This document shows positions 37,401 through 43,400 of a stretch of 64,000 bases of DNA, piece by piece. A program made the position numbers and the translations under genes. The notes beneath the pieces were generated by a model. That model searched no databases. It saw nothing but the letters and a program-made list of their open reading frames with translations, and was not told where the DNA came from. Origin of the DNA: Rhododendron vialii (Eukaryota > Streptophyta > Magnoliopsida > Ericales > Ericaceae). How positions within the stretch are numbered: the stretch's first letter is position 1; the number at the start of each line of letters is the position of its first letter. Location of the stretch: assembly GCF_030253575.1 (NCBI RefSeq), contig NC_080560.1, positions 8,056,501 through 8,120,500 on the forward strand. Direction: 5' to 3'.

Positions 37401-40400
37401 CGGGTTCTCACGGAGCAACCGGCCGAGTTCTTCCTCGGACGCAAACTCGGCGAAGTCACCCCGTGTGATGGGTACGTGCGCCGAGGACCCTGCTGCAGGC
37501 CTGAACTCCACCTCTCCCACGGGTAGCTCTCCGGATGCTCCCTCTTCAACCGCCGGGCCCTTGCCCCTTGCCGGATCTCTCAACGGCGTCTCCGGCCGAT
37601 CACCATCATCACCACTGCCGCTACCGTTGCCGCCGGCTCCAGCCGAGCCCAGACCCGTGATCACTAAGCCCTCTACCCCGCTGCTTGGATCCAATCGCCG
37701 GACCTGTGGACCCACTATCACAACAGAACCTGGCGTACGCCTCATCCCTCCTGGCGTACGCCCCTCCTCGCCACCAACCACCTCTTCTGCATGGCCACCA
37801 CCGCCGTCTTCGCCGCCTGTACCGTCTGCACCAATGCTCGACGAAGCCCCTACCGTCGTTTGATCGTCGATTCGTGGCCTTGGGGCCTCGATTTCACCCC
37901 TTGTTTGGGTTCTTCCTTCTCCGGCACTGCCATTGCCGCCACCTTCACCGGATTCTGCCATAGATGAGGTGGGCTGAATGAATAATGGATGAGATGAGAG
38001 ATTGAGTGAGGGTATGATGGGTTTTGAGAGAGTTTTGAGAGTTCGGAGTTCAAAACGGAACGAATGGCGGTTTTCTGCACTGGTTCGGCATCTCATACGA
38101 CGTATGGGACGGTTGGGCCGGGTCTGGACTCGGATCTGGGCTCGGATCTCTGAGCTTTATGGCGTACGCCAGTTGTTTGTACCATACGCCAGTACTTTGT
38201 GGGCCTCAGGCCCAATCCATGTCCAATGCTGAGATTCGTCCTAAAAGGAAGGCCCAGCTTCATATCGGCTCACGTGGACCCATCCCCAAGCAGAGACTCG
38301 TCCAATTTCAAATCAACGACGATCCTCTCGTCCAATTTCAAATCAACGACGATCTATCCGTCCAATTTCAAATCAACGACGATCCTCTCGTCCAATTTCA
38401 AATCAACGACGATCTATTCGTCCAATTTCAAATCAACGACGATCTATCCGTCCAATTTCAAATCAACGACGATCCTCTCGTCCAATTTCAAATCAACGAC
38501 GATCCTCTCGTCCAATTTCAAATCAACGACGATCTATCCGTCCAATTTCAAATCAACGACGATCTATCCGTCCAATTTCAAATCAACGACGATCTATCCG
38601 TCCAATTTCAAATCAACGACGATCTATCCGTCCAATTTCAAATCAACGACGATCTATCCGTCCAATTTCAAATCAACGACGATCCTCTCGTCCAATTTCA
38701 AATCAACGACGATCTATTCGTCCAATTTCAAATCAACGACGATCTATCCGTCCAATTTCAAATCAACGACGATCTATCCGTCCAATTTCAAATCAACGAC
38801 GATCTATCCGTCCAACTTCAAATCAACGACGATCCTCTCGTCCAATTTCAAATCAACGACGATCTATCCGTCCAATTTCAAATCAACGACGATCTATCCG
38901 TCCAATTTCAAATCAACGACAATCTATCCGTCCAATTTCAAATCAACGACGATCCCCTCGTCCAATTTCAAATCAACGACGATCCATCCGTCCCACAATC
39001 TGCTTTCCCCAACGGAATCAATGCTTCTGCAAAAAGGTCATTCCCCAGAGGAGTCCACATTTCTATGATCTGTCGGTCTATCCGCCCCAGCGACAAGTCA
39101 AACAGGTTCTTCAAATTTCTTGCGTTCCGGATAGCCTTGAAGAGGGTGTCTAGAAAACCTTTGACGTTACTTGTCTTCAGTCAATGGTGCGTCAAGTGCC
39201 GTCAAAGGGGGGCTTCTGTAGACACCCCATTCTGGACTGTCCAGATAACGTTATTTGTCGATCTTATATTTCCCCAATGATGATTTTAGTCGAAAACAGT
39301 TTAAGGACAAAGGTGTGGTCGAGCTTTGAGCGTCCCGAATCTCTCTCAAACACCTTTCAAAACCCTTCAAACCAGAGCCAAACAGCCCCAGCAAAACCTA
39401 ATTGGCATACGCCAGTGTCCTGGAGGCGTACGCCAGTCACCTGCCACGTGTCAGTCATCGACCAGTGGCCCATCTTGTACTGGCGCACGCCAGTTACTAG
39501 TGGCGCACGCCAGTCAAACCCAGTCAAATCAACTTTATCCAGCCACTTGGGCGGGACTTTTGTGCCACCCTGACGTCGGCCACAGTGTCCCTGATGACCG
39601 CTTTCGGCCAGGCCCGCTCCCCCTCTCTCCTACACCCCCCATCAAGGCAAGTCCCATGCATTTAATGCATGGGAGGCTCCAACCTTACCTTAAACAGCCA
39701 AACAGGGCCTTAGACCAGACTGATCTCAGTCACTCCCCCCTCTATAAATACCCCCCTTGCATTCATTTGCAAGGGGTTGGCCTCATTAAGAAGCACAAAG
39801 CTTTCTTCACCTCTCTTCTTGCTCTTTATTTCTCTTCCTCCATTAAAAGAGAAAGTAGAACAACCCATCTCCATACACCCTGCTGACATACAGCCATCTT
39901 CTCAGCCTCCATCTTCAACCCATAAGCTCAATATCTCCTCCAAACCTCCATACGAAAAGGTATACCACCTTTACGTTCTTTTCTGTTTTCGATCCCTGAG
40001 GGGAGCCAGCAGGGCCCAGGCTAGTAAACAATACTAGTCCTGGCCTTGAAATGGCAAAAATGTGACAATCGTATCAGATAAAACATGGCGCACGCCAGTA
40101 TGTCTATGCCGTACGCCAGTAATGGAAGTATGGGCACAACTGGCGTGGGGATCATGGATCGTCATTCCTTTTGTTTTATCTTTCTGTCGATCACCTTAGC
40201 ATGCTAATAACCGGTTTACTGCTTTTCATATTTAGAACAGTTTAGTGGTAATATCCTATCTTTTTCATCTCTGTCATGTAAAGGCCTCTGGGATCCTTCT
40301 GGTCATGTTCCAGAGCCCAGATGATGCAAAGCCAAACACTGGAATCAAAGGCAAAGTGGCGTACGGCAGTCATATACTGGCGTACGGCAGTAGGCTTCTG

Positions 40401-43400
40401 GGTCCAGTGACTGGCCCTTGCATCTGAAGCGAAAGCTAGGCCTATCTTTTGTCCCACACTGTTTTGGGGTGTTCTGCTTTCTTTCATGGCCTAAAGCCAT
40501 TCGTTTTGCCTGTGACTGTGTATATTCTGCTATATTAAACTGCGTGGTTTGCCCTGGGTGTGCGCTGGTCCTTTTCCAGAGCCCAGAGGGTTGCAAACAA
40601 AGACTGAGAGATCCAACAAGTGGAGTACGCCAGTTTATATGTGGCGTGCGCAGGTTGTATCACCATGCAGTGGCTCGACCAGTGCATGCTGGCAGAATCT
40701 GCTCACGTCACCTTGTGACAGCGTACTGCAGTTTGCTCGGGATGCTCAGTGCTTGTTCTCAATCTATACCTAGCATCGCAATCAAATCATTCATAAGCAT
40801 TTTGTCACATAAACTGCAACTTGTTACCGTTTTAATCCCCATTAACTGCTCCCCCGCCCTAACTGGCTAAAAAAGATGATCAAATGAGAGAAAAGTGCAA
40901 ATGTTTTACAAAATGCCCGAGTAGAGACCGATCTCCGGATTGGACGAGAGGGGTGCCATAAAACCCTTCCCCTCTCGTAACCTGGCTCCCGAACCTCAGA
41001 TATCGAAGGTGACGACGGACCAGTCTACAAGCCTTTTTCAAAAATCAAACAAACGTGGCAAACGTTTTCGAGTTCGGTTCCTTGGGTGCTTTCACCGCTA
41101 AAACCCGAGTGGCGACTCTGAATCGAAGCGTTTCGCCGCGCTTTTTCCAAGCAAAAAGGGCCGCGCCCAATTTTACGAATAAAATTTCCGGGGGGCGCGT
41201 GCCCACAGCAACATAATATAAGGTTGAGCTAGGGCAACCCAAATGTTGGGACCGGTACTGTTTTTTGATCACCTTTAGAACTTGGTTCAAAAGCTTAACA
41301 AGCTTCAAAAAATATCTTAGCTTGGTTCATTTATGCAACCAATTAACCAATCTTGAATGAGCTTTTATTGAACGAATGTGATCTCAAACTCCAGTAGTTT
41401 AGTTCATTTAACGATTGTGGAATACAACGCCGCCATGTTATCTTATTGTAAGAAAAAAAATATTTTATTCTTACCTCAGCCTTCGAAATTAGTACTACCA
41501 ACTGCTCGGTGCACTGAATAATCACTTTGCCTTGGCTCTAACAATAATTCTAAGTATCCAAAAAAATATACTCCAAAATTATCCCAAAAAGATAAATCAA
41601 CAGTACAAAATGACTTTGAAATGAATCTGTATTGTTGATTTACTAATTTCATATTTGGACCGAAGTAGTGTTTTCGGTATTGAAAAATTTATAGATTTTT
41701 ATTTGTGGTTGAGAAGTTATTAGGTGTTTTAGATGGTGAATAAGTAATTGATGAATTTGCGAGTAGAGTTACAGTAGCAAAAAAAAGTTTCTGTTTACAA
41801 TTTTTTTGTTAGTGGAAACGAAATGATTAAATTCTGAAATTTTTTTGTTAGTGGAAATGAAATGGTAAAATGTTTTAAATTTTTTTATGATTTTTTATTT
41901 TATTTTTGGTGAAAACACCCCTTAGTCAAGTCAAAGAAAATTCCGATTAAAAATACTCCGTAAAAAATAAGAAGTCAAAAAGAACGACCAACTCTTTCAC
42001 ACACTGAGACTCCAATGGCGACAATTTTCATTTGTTCCTACAGTAAACACACACTATCACGTCCCTTCACTGTCCAAAAACTCAACAATGTTCCGCAACA
42101 AAACAAGCAGCCATTAATGCCTTGTTTTTTTTTTTGATCAGCGCTATTAATGCATTGTTCACTTCACTCTTCTACTTGAAAAATATTTCTCAACTCAATT
42201 ATTATTCTCAGATCTCTTTTTAACTTTTTAATCATTACTCTCATTTCTCATTCTATCTCTCTCTACTTATACCAGTTGGTGCAGCATAGTAAACCAGAGT
42301 TGATATGATATCATATGTAGACCCTTGTGTGATTCAATCATCTATTTACTTCACCTCACAACAATGCATCACCACCATATCTTCGATTTTGTATGAAGCT
42401 TCAAGTGTCCATTTATCTAAGTATAGATATCTTAATCTTTTGCAGATAAAAGTGGAAATTATCCACCCCTGAAATCCAGGTAATTTTTTTGCAACTTTGA
42501 TGTTCTTATAAACTGGAACCATGTTTTTTGTTGCATTACTTACACTTTCAATAAATTATTAACATCTGACAGCCGCTTATTGTTTTCCCTTTTGCAGCAC
42601 AGGTTTTCCCGTCAACTTTGCTACCGGTTCAATGTTGACTTGCTTAATTACTCTGACATTACACCATATATGGATGATTACTTGGAGCTTTTCTGCTACT
42701 TTAAGTACTTGTTTTGCCTTTCATTTAAGCAGGATTGTCAGGTGGAGTCATAGCTGGAATATCTTTAGGAGTAGTGATGGGAGCACTACTAGTGTTTGTT
42801 TGCATATATTGTGGGTTCTGCAGAAAGAAGAAAATGCTGGACAAGTTATTGAGTTCAAAAAGATATGAAGATCGACATCTTCAAGCTGGTAGGGGTATTT
42901 CTCCCCTATTTCTTTTCTGTGTTCCTTTTATTCCAGTATACTAAACATTTTATGTTTGGAAAGGGTGCTTCATGAATATATCTGGTTAGAAATTCTCCTT
43001 TCACTTGTTTTACGCTTTGGCTGAAGATTGAATCCAATCTGACTAACTGGGAAACTTTATGTACTGAATGGTCACAATGTGCTCTAGAATTCGTAACACC
43101 CATGGTTACAAGTACATTTACATTTACCCCTGGCACATTCGGTGTTCAATACAAGGGAAAACAAAAGGTTACTTTTCAAATCTGTCAAAAAATTGTGATG
43201 ATTTGATTTGGTGCAAACCCTGATTTTTTAAGGAGTACCCTTAAGTTTCATAAACATTGCAAGTCACTATTGTTGCTTGTGCCCTTTGTTTTCAAAGTGT
43301 GCTACATTTTACTCTGTATTTGTAGGGCCATGAAAATATTTGGTTGATAGGAAATTCTTACGGCATTTTCCTGAACTAAAGTTATCTTATCCAATGTTCT

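Larger units (their letters stand above)
20194..41207 (+). mobile_element. Complete Ty3 LTR retrotransposon, Tat/Ogre-type, with two antisense genes
   Basis: The element is 21,014 bp and bounded by TG...CA LTRs of 1991 bp each. It is flanked by the direct repeat GCAAC (20189-20193 and 41208-41212). The order is LTR, tRNA-Arg-type primer site, leader, gag-pol (23672-31054), antisense DUF7745-like gene, antisense PMD gene, 23-unit tandem array, polypurine tract, LTR. The archaeal-type second RNase H between RNase H and integrase, the tRNA-Arg primer and the great length place it in the Tat lineage. Antisense extra ORFs and tandem repeats near the 3' end are known in that lineage. All visible protein genes are open, so it may be autonomous. 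It lies in intron 1 of LYK gene 1, same strand. Confidence 0.95.

Noticed and set aside
38299..38993. CRISPR-like direct repeats
   Set aside because: Units are head to tail with no unique spacers, in a plant retrotransposon. The spaced repeats at 47498-47655 likewise have 6-10-bp degenerate gaps, not spacers.
31055..39216. Sense-strand envelope-like gene
   Set aside because: No sense frame with signal or membrane segments lies between pol and the 3' LTR. The coding there is antisense.
38159..39280. Long plus-strand frame with decapeptide repeats over the tandem array
   Set aside because: The 30-bp unit keeps two plus-strand frames open at once. There is no domain outside the array and no promoter in this sense, so the frame is a by-product of the repeat.
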